Shown here: one piece after another, positions 8,274 through 15,868 of the stretch
How positions within the stretch are numbered: position 1 is the first letter of the stretch
How the letters are laid out: every line of letters begins with the position of its first letter
NCBI RefSeq assembly: GCF_000009905.1
Contig: NC_006177.1
Span: 1,426,001-1,490,000 of the forward strand
Reading direction: 5' to 3'
Source: Symbiobacterium thermophilum IAM 14863
Lineage (GTDB): Bacteria; Bacillota; Sulfobacillia; Symbiobacteriales; Symbiobacteriaceae
DNA length: 64,000 bases
Notes under the pieces: generated by a model
Seen by the model: only the letters and a program-made list of their open reading frames with translations
What the model was told of the DNA's origin: nothing
Databases searched by the model: none
Made by a program: the position numbers and the translations under genes

Positions 8274-9800
8274 ATGCGCAAGATCAGAGAGATCTTCGCT
8301 TGAAGTGGGAGGTCGGGCTCTCCGCCCGGCAGATTGCCCGGAGCCTCTCGATCTCGCACAGCACCGTGCTGGACATGCTTCGGCGGTTTGAATGCTCCGG
8401 CCTTTCCTGGCCGCTGCCGAACATCGACGACGCAGAACTTGAGGCCAAGCTTTACCCAGGAAACCCCCAAGGGCAAGTAGAGCGGCCCTTGCCAGACATG
8501 GCCTACATCCACCGGGAACTGGCCCGAAAAGGGGTTACCCTGTAGCTCCTGTGGTGGGAATACAAGCAGAATCATCCGGATGGGCTGCAGTACAGCCAGT
8601 TCTGCCAGCGATACCGGCAGTGGCGTTCCAAGCTCGATGTCGTTCTCCGGCAACCGCATCGGGCAGGTGAGCAGATGCAGGTGGATTTCGCCGGCGATAC
8701 CGTGCCCATTCATGACCGCGAGACGGGAAAGGTTTGGCAGGCTTCGATCTTTATTGCCGTTCTGCCGGCCAGCAATTATACCTTTGCCAAGGCCTACCCG
8801 GCTCAGGACCTGCGTTCCTGGATCAAAGCCCACTGCGAGGCCCTGGAGTTCTTCGGTGGCGTTCCAGAGATCATCGTGCCGGACAATCCGAAGGCCGGCG
8901 TCACCCGCGCCTGCCGTTACGAACCGGATCTCAACCCAGCTTATCAGGAAATGGCGGCCCATTACGGCGCTGCGGTCATTCCGGCAAGACCCCGCAGCCC
9001 CAGGGATAAGGCGAAAGTCGAAAACGCGGTCCTGGTGGTGGAGCGCTGGATTCTTGCCGCCCTGCGGAACCACACCTTTTTCAGTCTTCACGACGCGAAC
9101 CGGGCAATTCGAGAGGCCGTGGCCAGACTCAACGACCGACCGTTCCAAAAAAGTCGAAGGAACGCGCCGGAGCCTGTACGAAACGCTGGACAAGCCGGCG
9201 TTGCGCCCTTTACCGCCGCAGCGTTATGAGTTTGCTGAGTGGCGGAAAGCCAAGGTCAATCTCGACTACCATGTCGAGGTCGACCGCAACTACTACAGTG
9301 TCCCGTACCCGTTGGTTGGGGAGACGGTGGATATCCGCCTCACGGACGGCCTGGTGGAAATCTTGCACCGGGGAAAACGAGTGGCCTGCCATTCACGGGC
9401 GACCGGCCGTGGACGGTCCGTCACCCAGATTCAGCACATGCCAGCCTCCCACCGCCGGCATCGGGAATGGACCCCGTCCAAGTTGCGGCGTTGGGCGGAA
9501 TCGGTCGGACCCCACACGGCGCAGTTGGTGGTGACGATCCTGGAGGAGAAGCCGCATCCGGAGCAGGGCTTCCGGTCGTGCCTTGGCATCATCCACCTGG
9601 CCAGGAAGTATGGCTCCGACCGTCTCGAAGCGGCCGCCGCCCGGGCATGTGCGGCCCGGACGTTCAGCTACAGCAGTGTGAAGTCCATCCTGGCCCATAA
9701 CCTGGATCAAGCGCCGCTGCCTGGCCCGCCGGACAACCAAGCCACTCCGGTGCATCCCAATCTGCGGGGCCCCGACTATTACGCAGGGGGAGGGCCGTAA
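8274..9800 (+). pseudogene. istA: istA transposase, three lesions
   Basis: IS21-type DDE transposase. The ancestral start is the ATG at 8274 (MRKIREI) behind GGAGG. The helix-turn-helix (GLSARQIARSLSISHSTV) and the DDE residues (VDFAGD, VPDNPKAG, DKAKVEN) are all readable. Three lesions break the frame: one base is missing after MRKIREI, a TAG stands at 8543-8545, and an extra A in the A6 run near 9150 shifts the frame before VEGTRRSLYETLDKP. The A-run shift could in principle be slippage or a sequencing error, but the stop codon and the N-terminal shift make a functional product unlikely. Confidence 0.85.
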
Positions 9801-9803
9801 CGA

Positions 9804-10652
9804 ATGCCCTTGCAGACGACGATTGAAAGGCTTCGGGAAATGCGGCTTCGCGGCATGGCTGACGCCCTGGTGCGCCAACAGCAGCAACCTGAACTCCAGT
9901 CCCTGTCGTTCGAGGAACGTCTGGAACTCCTCGTGGATCAGGAATGGCTCGACCGGCAAAACCGGCGCCTGGCTCGGCTTCTCAAAGAGGCGAAATTCCG
10001 CGTGGCCGCATGCATGGAAGATGTTGACTACCAGCATCCGCGCGGCCTGGACCGAACCGTCATGCGGAGCCTCGCCGCATGCCAGTGGGTCGAGTACGGC
10101 CAGCACATCCTGATTGCTGGACCCACCGGTGTGGGGAAAACGTTTATCGCGTGCGCCCTGGGCAACGCCGCCTGCCGGCACGGCTACACCGTTCGCTACT
10201 ACCGAGTGCCGCGACTCCTTGCCGAGCTGGCTACCGCTCGGGTTGATGGCTCCCTTCGCCGCATCCTCAACACCCTGGCCCGGACCGATGTACTGATCCT
10301 GGACGACTGGGGTCTCGCTCCCATCTCTGTGGCGGAATCCCGAGACCTTCTCGAAGTCATCGATGATCGTACACAGGCACGGTCGACAGTGATTGCCTCG
10401 CAGTTGCCGATCGAAACGTGGCACAGTGTGATCGGCGACGCTACCGTAGCCGATGCGATCCTGGACCGCCTGGTACATGGTGCGCACAAACTGAACCTGA
10501 AGGGGGAATCCATGCGGAAGATAGCGAACCTCCACCATGGGCTAGCGCTGCCCAGCCATCGCCACTTCGCTCCATCCCCTCAGTGCCACCGCGCTGGCCG
10601 GATGAAATCGGAAACGGCGGTCGACTTGGATCAGAACCGGTGGTCGGCTTGA
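9804..10652 (+). CDS. istB: IstB-like AAA+ ATPase
   Basis: The product is 282 residues. It is the helper ATPase that loads IstA onto target DNA in IS21 transposition. Walker A is GPTGVGKT (near residue 110) and Walker B is VLILDDWG. The sensor region and the N-terminal helical domain match IstB, and the length is only slightly above the usual 250-260 residues. It follows the broken istA by four bases. It is intact, so it could assist another IS21 transposase in the genome, but not the IstA encoded here. Confidence 0.9.
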   Translation: MPLQTTIERLREMRLRGMADALVRQQQQPELQSLSFEERLELLVDQEWLDRQNRRLARLLKEAKFRVAACMEDVDYQHPRGLDRTVMRSLAACQWVEYGQHILIAGPTGVGKTFIACALGNAACRHGYTVRYYRVPRLLAELATARVDGSLRRILNTLARTDVLILDDWGLAPISVAESRDLLEVIDDRTQARSTVIASQLPIETWHSVIGDATVADAILDRLVHGAHKLNLKGESMRKIANLHHGLALPSHRHFAPSPQCHRAGRMKSETAVDLDQNRWSA

Positions 10653-10682
10653 ACCGGAATCACTGGTCGATTTGACCGGAAT
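10618..10682 (-). repeat. Terminal repeats, right end
   Basis: At least three inverted copies of the same unit, at about 22-23 base spacing, form the right end of the IS21 element. Confidence 0.8.
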
Positions 10683-10687
10683 ACGCA

Positions 10688-11232
10688 CTTGATCAAACAC
10701 AAACCATGATGAAGCAGTAGAGCTTGAGCCGGCGACCGTCTACCTCGATGTACCCAAAGTCGGCCCAGTCCACCTGCGCCTGCTTTCCCGGCGGTGTTTC
10801 GAACCGCACGGTAGCCGCAGCCTTGGCCATGGGCCGATAAGGCGCCATGAATGCCCGGACAATCCGAATCTTGCCTTTGAAGCCCCGCTGCTGCAGTAGA
10901 TAGAGCATCTTTGATGCGTTTGTGACACCCTTCTGCATCTGCTCCAGAATGAACGCCTTGTGCTGGTCTAACATGCTGGAGCGCTTACGCTTCGCCGGCT
11001 TGGGCATGGCGTTTGTGCGTAGCCACTTACGGATGGTCTTGCGGTCCCTTCCGGTGCGGCGGGCGATCTCAGAGATGGACAAACCGGCCGCATACATCTG
11101 CCTGATTTCCAAAGTTTCCCCACTCCTTAACATACAGGCACCTCCAACTGGCCAGGTTGAGATGCCCGATATGTTCTAGGGGTGGGGAATTTTATCTTGC
11201 CGATATTGGGGATTTTAACACTGCCGCTAACA
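10688..11232 (-). mobile_element. Remnant of a second IS21-family element
   Basis: A typical IS21 left end (TGTTAGCGGCAG, inverted at 11221-11232) is followed on the minus strand by the N-terminal third of an istA. The copy stops abruptly at 10688, where the other IS21 element begins. The rest of istA, istB and the right end are absent from the window. Confidence 0.8.
10693..11133 (-). pseudogene. Truncated istA of the second IS21 element
   Basis: This encodes 146 residues of an IstA unlike the one in the adjacent element. The helix-turn-helix (LSISEIARRTGRDRKTIRKW) is followed by the start of the catalytic core, QAQVDWADFGY, which contains the first catalytic Asp. The reading breaks off at KLYCFIMV, where IstA proteins normally continue, because the neighbouring element begins there. 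The start ATG has GGAGGTG upstream. It cannot encode an active transposase. Confidence 0.85.
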
Positions 11233-11533
11233 CCCGACGAGCAGACCCCGAGGATCATGGCATTAGAATGCGTCCGGTTGGTGTCCTTGCCCAGGGGTTT
11301 CACTTGCCACTGCGACTGAACGCACGCTACCGGATAATGTTAGTAAAGGGCTGCCGCTGGTACTTAGATCGCTGCAGTGCTAGGCTCTCCACGTCATGTT
11401 CCATGTCATATTCATGGAGGGTTGCTTTGCTCCGTGGCCAGGCTCCAGGCGACCTTGGCCCGGTGAACGGGGAGGCCTGGCCTACACCCGAGGAGCGGGG
11501 GTCGAAGCCGTGGAAAGAGTGCCTCAGCGAGAA
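11233..11533. other. Intergenic, nothing recognised
   Basis: This stretch lies between the second IS21 remnant and the 3' end of the WYL gene. I found no coding frame, hairpin or promoter that I can support. Confidence 0.5.
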
Positions 11534-12253
11534 TCAAGCGACGAGCAGCGCAGTCAGGATGAGCACCAACAGAGCGATAAGGATGGGTAGGAGGCATCCA
11601 CATACGGCAGCGGAAGCTGCCGCTTTTTCTTCAGTAGGTCGCTCCGCCAATTGACCCCGTTCTCGGTTGGCAGGCGGACCGGTGTAATGGGGTTCTGGCG
11701 TGCCTCTTGCCCTGGGCCGTGGCGTGAAGGTTTCGTTCAGGAGCTGCGCCCGCCGAATGTTGCCAACCGCAAAACTGCGATACTCGCCACGAAAATGGCA
11801 GTACGCTTCCAGAATGTACCCTGAACCGGCCGGGGTTAGCGAGGTGGGCTCCACTACCCGCTCCGTGACGTCCTGCCGATAGGCCGTGTAATAGCGCATC
11901 CAGACGCAACGTCGCTCTGCGATGGCTCTCTCCAAGAGCCGGAGAATGGCGGTGTACTCGGTCGCAAGCTCACGGGCGTCTGCCGTGAGGGCCTTGGCGG
12001 CGGATCGGCGTGAGCGATTCCTCGTCGACGCTTGCGATCTTGTGCTAGCGCCCGAGCGAGGCCTGGACCCTGCCTTCGATCGGTCATTCGAGCTTGGCCA
12101 TGCCATCGCGTCCGCCTTGGCCACCTGCGCCTCTGCTAACCTGCACTGGTGTACGATATCGGTTCCGAAGTCAAATGCAACCCACTGCCCAGCCGGCATC
12201 TCACGCAGGCTCAGTGGTGCCCCGCAGTACTTGCACTTTCGATAGATCGCCAT
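11534..12253 (-). CDS. WYL-domain protein with zinc-ribbon start and membrane anchor
   Basis: The product is 239 residues from the ATG at 12253; an ATG nine bases upstream is an alternative. The N-terminus has a single CxxC knuckle (CKYCGAPLSLRE) followed by a WVAFDF strand. A Ser/Arg-rich linker comes next. Residues about 105-170 match a WYL domain (MRYYTAYRQDVTERVVEPTSL, then GYILEAYCHFRGEYRSF). The C-terminus ends in a strongly hydrophobic segment (LLPILIALLVLILTALLVA). WYL domains bind nucleic acids or nucleotides and often regulate defence genes. This one has no helix-turn-helix and is apparently membrane-tethered. It begins 28 bases after the glycosylase gene and is probably the last gene of the DISARM operon. 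Confidence 0.75.
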   Translation of the reverse strand: MAIYRKCKYCGAPLSLREMPAGQWVAFDFGTDIVHQCRLAEAQVAKADAMAWPSSNDRSKAGSRPRSGASTRSQASTRNRSRRSAAKALTADARELATEYTAILRLLERAIAERRCVWMRYYTAYRQDVTERVVEPTSLTPAGSGYILEAYCHFRGEYRSFAVGNIRRAQLLNETFTPRPRARGTPEPHYTGPPANRERGQLAERPTEEKAAASAAVCGCLLPILIALLVLILTALLVA

Positions 12254-12280
12254 GGCCCTCATCCCCGAAGTAATGTCCTG

Positions 12281-12979
12281 TCAAGTCCGCCGCAGAGATT
12301 CACCATAAGGCAGCTGACCTTCCGCGGCCTGCTGGGCGGCCTCTCCCAACAGGCAGTAGTTGGCCACCACGCACTCCGCACATCTGGGGCAGCGGGCCGT
12401 GCAGATCTGCTGACCGTGGGCCACCAGGTTCACGTGCAGCACGTACCCCAGGTGGCCCGGGACGATGCGGGCCAGCTCTCGCTGTGCGGGGCGGTGGGCC
12501 AGCCGGGCGTCGATGACGCCCATGCGCTTTAGCACCCGGATGCAGTGGGCGTCCGCCGGGAACACCGGCCGGTCCAGGCCGTAGAGCATCACGCACAAGG
12601 CCGTCTTCATCCCCATGCCGGGGAGCGACATGAGGAACGCCAGGCACTCGTCATCCGGCCACTGCCGGAGCGGTTCAAGGGTGACGGCACCGAAGCGGTC
12701 GCGCAGCAGGCCGGCCACCGCCAGCAGGTGGCCAGCTCTGATCTCCTCCAACCCGCTCCCCCAGAGCAGCCGGACGAGCTCCACCTGCGTCAGCCCGAGC
12801 AGGCCGTCCCAGCCACGTACGGTGGCGCGGAGCCGCTTATAGACCCTCGCCGCTGTCCGGATTGGGGTCTTGCGGCTCAGCATCAGGTAGAACAGGCAGT
12901 CGGTCGGGTCGGTGGGGTTGCCGTGCCGGGGACTGCCATACCGCGCCGCCAGCGCTCGGCTTAGCCCTTCCCAGTCCAC
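12281..12979 (-). CDS. Endonuclease III-like DNA glycosylase (HhH-GPD, 4Fe-4S)
   Basis: The product is 232 residues, about the length of Nth. The helix-hairpin-helix reads LMSLPGMGMKTA, with the lyase-type lysine retained. The catalytic aspartate is in FPADAHCIRV (PVDTH in Nth). The C-terminal cluster has the exact C-x6-C-x2-C-x5-C spacing of the 4Fe-4S loop. The GTG start has GGAGGGATGATCC before it, three bases after the helicase stop. The retained Lys separates it from MutY and from MIG-type T:G glycosylases, which lack it. It sits in the DISARM operon with a 5-cytosine methyltransferase across the divergent promoter. A role in processing T:G mismatches or damaged bases is inferred. Confidence 0.85.
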   Translation of the reverse strand: MDWEGLSRALAARYGSPRHGNPTDPTDCLFYLMLSRKTPIRTAARVYKRLRATVRGWDGLLGLTQVELVRLLWGSGLEEIRAGHLLAVAGLLRDRFGAVTLEPLRQWPDDECLAFLMSLPGMGMKTALCVMLYGLDRPVFPADAHCIRVLKRMGVIDARLAHRPAQRELARIVPGHLGYVLHVNLVAHGQQICTARCPRCAECVVANYCLLGEAAQQAAEGQLPYGESLRRT

Positions 12980-12982
12980 GGA

Positions 12983-15064
12983 TCATCCCTCCGCCTGCTG
13001 CCCCGCCAGTGTCCAGTGGGGTCCCTCCAGCTCGGCGATGAGGGGGGAAGGAGCCCGACGCGGGTGCAGGATCACCAGGCAACGCATGGCCCGGGTCATC
13101 CCCACGTACAGCGTGCGGCGGGCGGTCTGCATCTCCTCGTCCCGCTCCTCCGGGTCCATGTCGGCGGGCAGGCGGGGGAAGTACCGGGCCGACAGCCCGG
13201 CGATCACCACCACGGGGAACTCCAGTCCTTTGGCCGCCTGCAGCGTCAGCACCTTCACCGCGTCTGTCTTCAGGTCGAGCTGGGAGCCGCGCATGAACCG
13301 GGCCTTCAGCCCGGCCCGGGTGAGCCCTTCCTCGGCCTGCTGACCCACGGAGGAGGAGGGGACCAGCACCGCGGCGGCCCCATGGTTCATGCGCACGTAC
13401 CGGGTCATCTGCCGAATGAAGTCGGCCGCCTGCTCCCACTGCTCGGCTTCGCTCTCGTACGTGGCCAGTACGGGCGCCGGCCCCGTCACGGGCGAGTCGG
13501 TCTGCAGCGACTCCGGGTCACCCGCCCCGCTCTTCTCCAGGAAGGCGCGGGCGACCTCGGCGATCTCCCGTGTAGAGCGGTAGTTGCGCCGGAGCAGCTT
13601 GGCCCGGCCGCGGAAACGTAGCCGCTGGTGGACCAGCTGCCAGCTGAACCCGCGGAAGTAGATGGACTGGGACGGGTCGGCGGTAACGTAGATCCCTCGC
13701 TCGGACTCCGCCAGTTCCACCAGCAGGGAGAGCATGGCGGGGGTGAGGTCCTGCGCCTCGTCGATGACCACCGCGTCATAGCGCTGGCCGCCGCGGCCGG
13801 CCCGCACATGCTCCAGGGCCCGGACCCTCAGCCGGGACGGGGAACACAGTCCGTCCCGCTCCAGTTCCGTGCAGAAAGCGGTGTAGAGCTCCCACACGGC
13901 TCGACGGGCTGCCTCGCCCAGGGCGATGCCTCGGCCCGTCCGGCTGGCGGCCAGGTACTCGTCCAGACTCTTGAGGTTGCGTCCGTCGATGATCCACTCT
14001 ATCTCATCCAGCACATAGTCCGGCCGCAGCCGGCGGACCGACTCGGGCAGGTGGTCCTGATGCCGATCCATGAGGCGCGCGATCCGGGCCTCCAGGTCCT
14101 GGCGGTCGGTTACCACCCGCACCGGCTCCAGCCGGGATACGATGTCCTCGGCCACGCCGTCGGACGTCCGCACTGTCACTAGGTTGCGGTTCTCGCCCAG
14201 CAGGCTCTCCAGTAGCTGCTCCGAGAACCGCGCCAGGGCAGGGGTGTAGGTGGTGAAGAGGATTCGGGGCGTCTGTCGGCCGGTTTTCAGTCTGTGCTCG
14301 ATGAGCCGCTGCACCCGGTAAAGTGCCACCGTTGACTTGCCCGTGCCCGGCCCCCCCTTGATGAGCACCGGGCCCTCCAGGGCCCAGTCCACCAGACGCT
14401 CCTGCGAGGGGTCGAGCCGGAGCAGGAACCCGATGAGGTCGTCCTTGTGGTACCGGTCCAGGTCCTTCGTGCTGAAGACGGCCAGGTCGGGCTGCTGCAT
14501 GACCTCGTCGATGGGGCGCGGGAACAGGTTCTCGACCACCCGCTCGATGTAACGTGGGTCCACCTCCGCGTTTAGCAGGTCGTCCTCTGTCCGGCAGGCC
14601 AGGAGCGCCGGCTGGGCCTCCGGCGGCACGCCCAGGGAGTCCAGCCACTCGGCGGTGATGGGCCGCGGCAACTCCCGTGGAGTGGCCTCCTGCCCAGGCG
14701 TCCAGGCGGGGCGGCTCCCCGCACCCTGGAACAACAGCTCGTCCAGGTCAGGATCTTCGATCGTCTCCGGCATGAACGTCGGCTCCTCGTACGCCACATC
14801 CCGCCTGTAGGCCTCACGGCGGTGCCGGATGCCGAGCAGCCGAATCCAGGTGGTGCCGAAGCTATAGAACAGCCGGTAGTCGCCGATGCGGAGCCGATAC
14901 ACGTCGGGCCACTTTCCGAGCTTCTTCTTGCTGTGGCCGTCCGGCAGCGGATCCTGGCACAGGAAGTCGATCTTCTCCCATACCTGGCTGGCCATGTGCG
15001 CGGGCAGCGCGCGTAGCTCGGCCAAGCACGAGGGCTTGATGTTCATGTCCCTGGCAAGCGCCAT
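12983..15064 (-). CDS. RelE-like domain fused to UvrD-like SF1 helicase
   Basis: The product is 693 residues. Residues 1-85 look like a RelE/ParE toxin fold (KLGKWPDVYRLRIGDYRLFY, then IRLLGIRHRREAYR). A linker of about 130 residues follows, then an SF1A helicase: Walker A GGPGTGKST near residue 237, DEAQDL, ADPSQSIYFRGFSW, NYRSTREI, LQAAKGLEF and YVGMTRA. AGGAGGAG overlaps the drmC stop and sets the ATG at 15064. No antitoxin gene is adjacent, so the RelE part may serve in RNA or ribosome binding rather than as a free toxin. This architecture recurs in actinobacterial and Firmicute genomes but I know of no characterised role. It is embedded in the drmA-drmB-drmC operon. Confidence 0.85.
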   Translation of the reverse strand: MALARDMNIKPSCLAELRALPAHMASQVWEKIDFLCQDPLPDGHSKKKLGKWPDVYRLRIGDYRLFYSFGTTWIRLLGIRHRREAYRRDVAYEEPTFMPETIEDPDLDELLFQGAGSRPAWTPGQEATPRELPRPITAEWLDSLGVPPEAQPALLACRTEDDLLNAEVDPRYIERVVENLFPRPIDEVMQQPDLAVFSTKDLDRYHKDDLIGFLLRLDPSQERLVDWALEGPVLIKGGPGTGKSTVALYRVQRLIEHRLKTGRQTPRILFTTYTPALARFSEQLLESLLGENRNLVTVRTSDGVAEDIVSRLEPVRVVTDRQDLEARIARLMDRHQDHLPESVRRLRPDYVLDEIEWIIDGRNLKSLDEYLAASRTGRGIALGEAARRAVWELYTAFCTELERDGLCSPSRLRVRALEHVRAGRGGQRYDAVVIDEAQDLTPAMLSLLVELAESERGIYVTADPSQSIYFRGFSWQLVHQRLRFRGRAKLLRRNYRSTREIAEVARAFLEKSGAGDPESLQTDSPVTGPAPVLATYESEAEQWEQAADFIRQMTRYVRMNHGAAAVLVPSSSVGQQAEEGLTRAGLKARFMRGSQLDLKTDAVKVLTLQAAKGLEFPVVVIAGLSARYFPRLPADMDPEERDEEMQTARRTLYVGMTRAMRCLVILHPRRAPSPLIAELEGPHWTLAGQQAEG

Positions 15065-15067
15065 GCC

Positions 15068-15868
15068 TTACTCCTCCTGGCTGCGATCGTATTCCACAAG
15101 CACAGCGTCACGGACTAGCGCGGCGAAGTGGCGGTCGATCTCATGGGCGACCTGCCCCTGAATGCGCACGCCGAACTCGATGTTCTTGTCCAGCCCGAGA
15201 TGCGTCAGGTTGGCCGAGGTAACTAGTAGGTCACGACTGTCGACGACCAGTAACTTCGCGTGCAGAGAGGCCTTTGGCACGTCCGGCCGCCCCGTCCACC
15301 GGAGCAGGCTTAGCGGGATTCGCTCCGGCCACAGGTTGAGAAGGGTATCGTGGTTCTTGCCGTCGTCGTGCAGCGCGATCGCCACTTGCACCCCCTGTGC
15401 CGCCCTGCGCGCCAGCGCCAGGACGAGGCGCACGGCCTCGGGGCTTTCGCCAGTGAGGGCGTAGCCCACGAGCAGGATCCGCGCACGGGCTCCCTCAACC
15501 ATCTCCTGCATCACGGCCAGTGTGGAGCGGGCCTGGACCCCAGGCGGGGCGTAGGGGCCGGTCCACACTGGGCTAATCCGTGGGGCGCGCCTCTCGGCGC
15601 GGGCGCGGGTCGCGTGAGCAACCCCCAGGGCGAGCGCGAGGGCCGGACCCGGGACGGCGGTCGCCCCGGTCGCGGCCCACAGCTTGAGGAATGGTGCCAG
15701 CAGGTGATCGTCGATCCGGTGCGGGGCGAGCAGAGTGCGGACCTCGTGGAGTGTCGTGCCGGGGCCAATGCGCTCCGCCGCCAGCAGGGCCCGCAACGCT
15801 GCCAGGGCGTCATCCCCAGCACTCTCGGCCAGGGCGACTAGGCTGAGCTCCAGCTTCGGGTTCATCAC
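15068..15868 (-). CDS. drmC: DISARM DrmC, phospholipase-D-type nuclease
   Basis: The product is 266 residues. A single HKD motif, LHAKLLVVDSRDLLVTSANL (HxK...D with the following SAN), marks a PLD-superfamily nuclease. The N-terminal half is helical and typical of DrmC. The start ATGATG overlaps the drmB stop by four bases, indicating translational coupling. In published DISARM systems DrmC is part of the core triplet with DrmA and DrmB. PLD enzymes normally need two HKD motifs, so a dimer is likely. Confidence in the family is high; its catalytic need in this system is not known. Confidence 0.85.
   Translation of the reverse strand: MMNPKLELSLVALAESAGDDALAALRALLAAERIGPGTTLHEVRTLLAPHRIDDHLLAPFLKLWAATGATAVPGPALALALGVAHATRARAERRAPRISPVWTGPYAPPGVQARSTLAVMQEMVEGARARILLVGYALTGESPEAVRLVLALARRAAQGVQVAIALHDDGKNHDTLLNLWPERIPLSLLRWTGRPDVPKASLHAKLLVVDSRDLLVTSANLTHLGLDKNIEFGVRIQGQVAHEIDRHFAALVRDAVLVEYDRSQEE

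Larger units (their letters stand above)
8033..10687 (+). mobile_element. IS21-family element with decayed istA
   Basis: Both ends begin TGCGTATTCCGG, in inverted orientation (8033 onward and up to 10687). They continue as arrays of about 20-base repeats, the multiple terminal repeats typical of IS21. The element carries istA followed four bases later by istB. No target duplication is seen: the left flank (CGCCCT) and right flank (CTTGAT) differ. The right flank is an istA fragment of a different IS21 element, and its missing half is not found on the left. A deletion next to the element is the simplest explanation. Confidence 0.9.
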
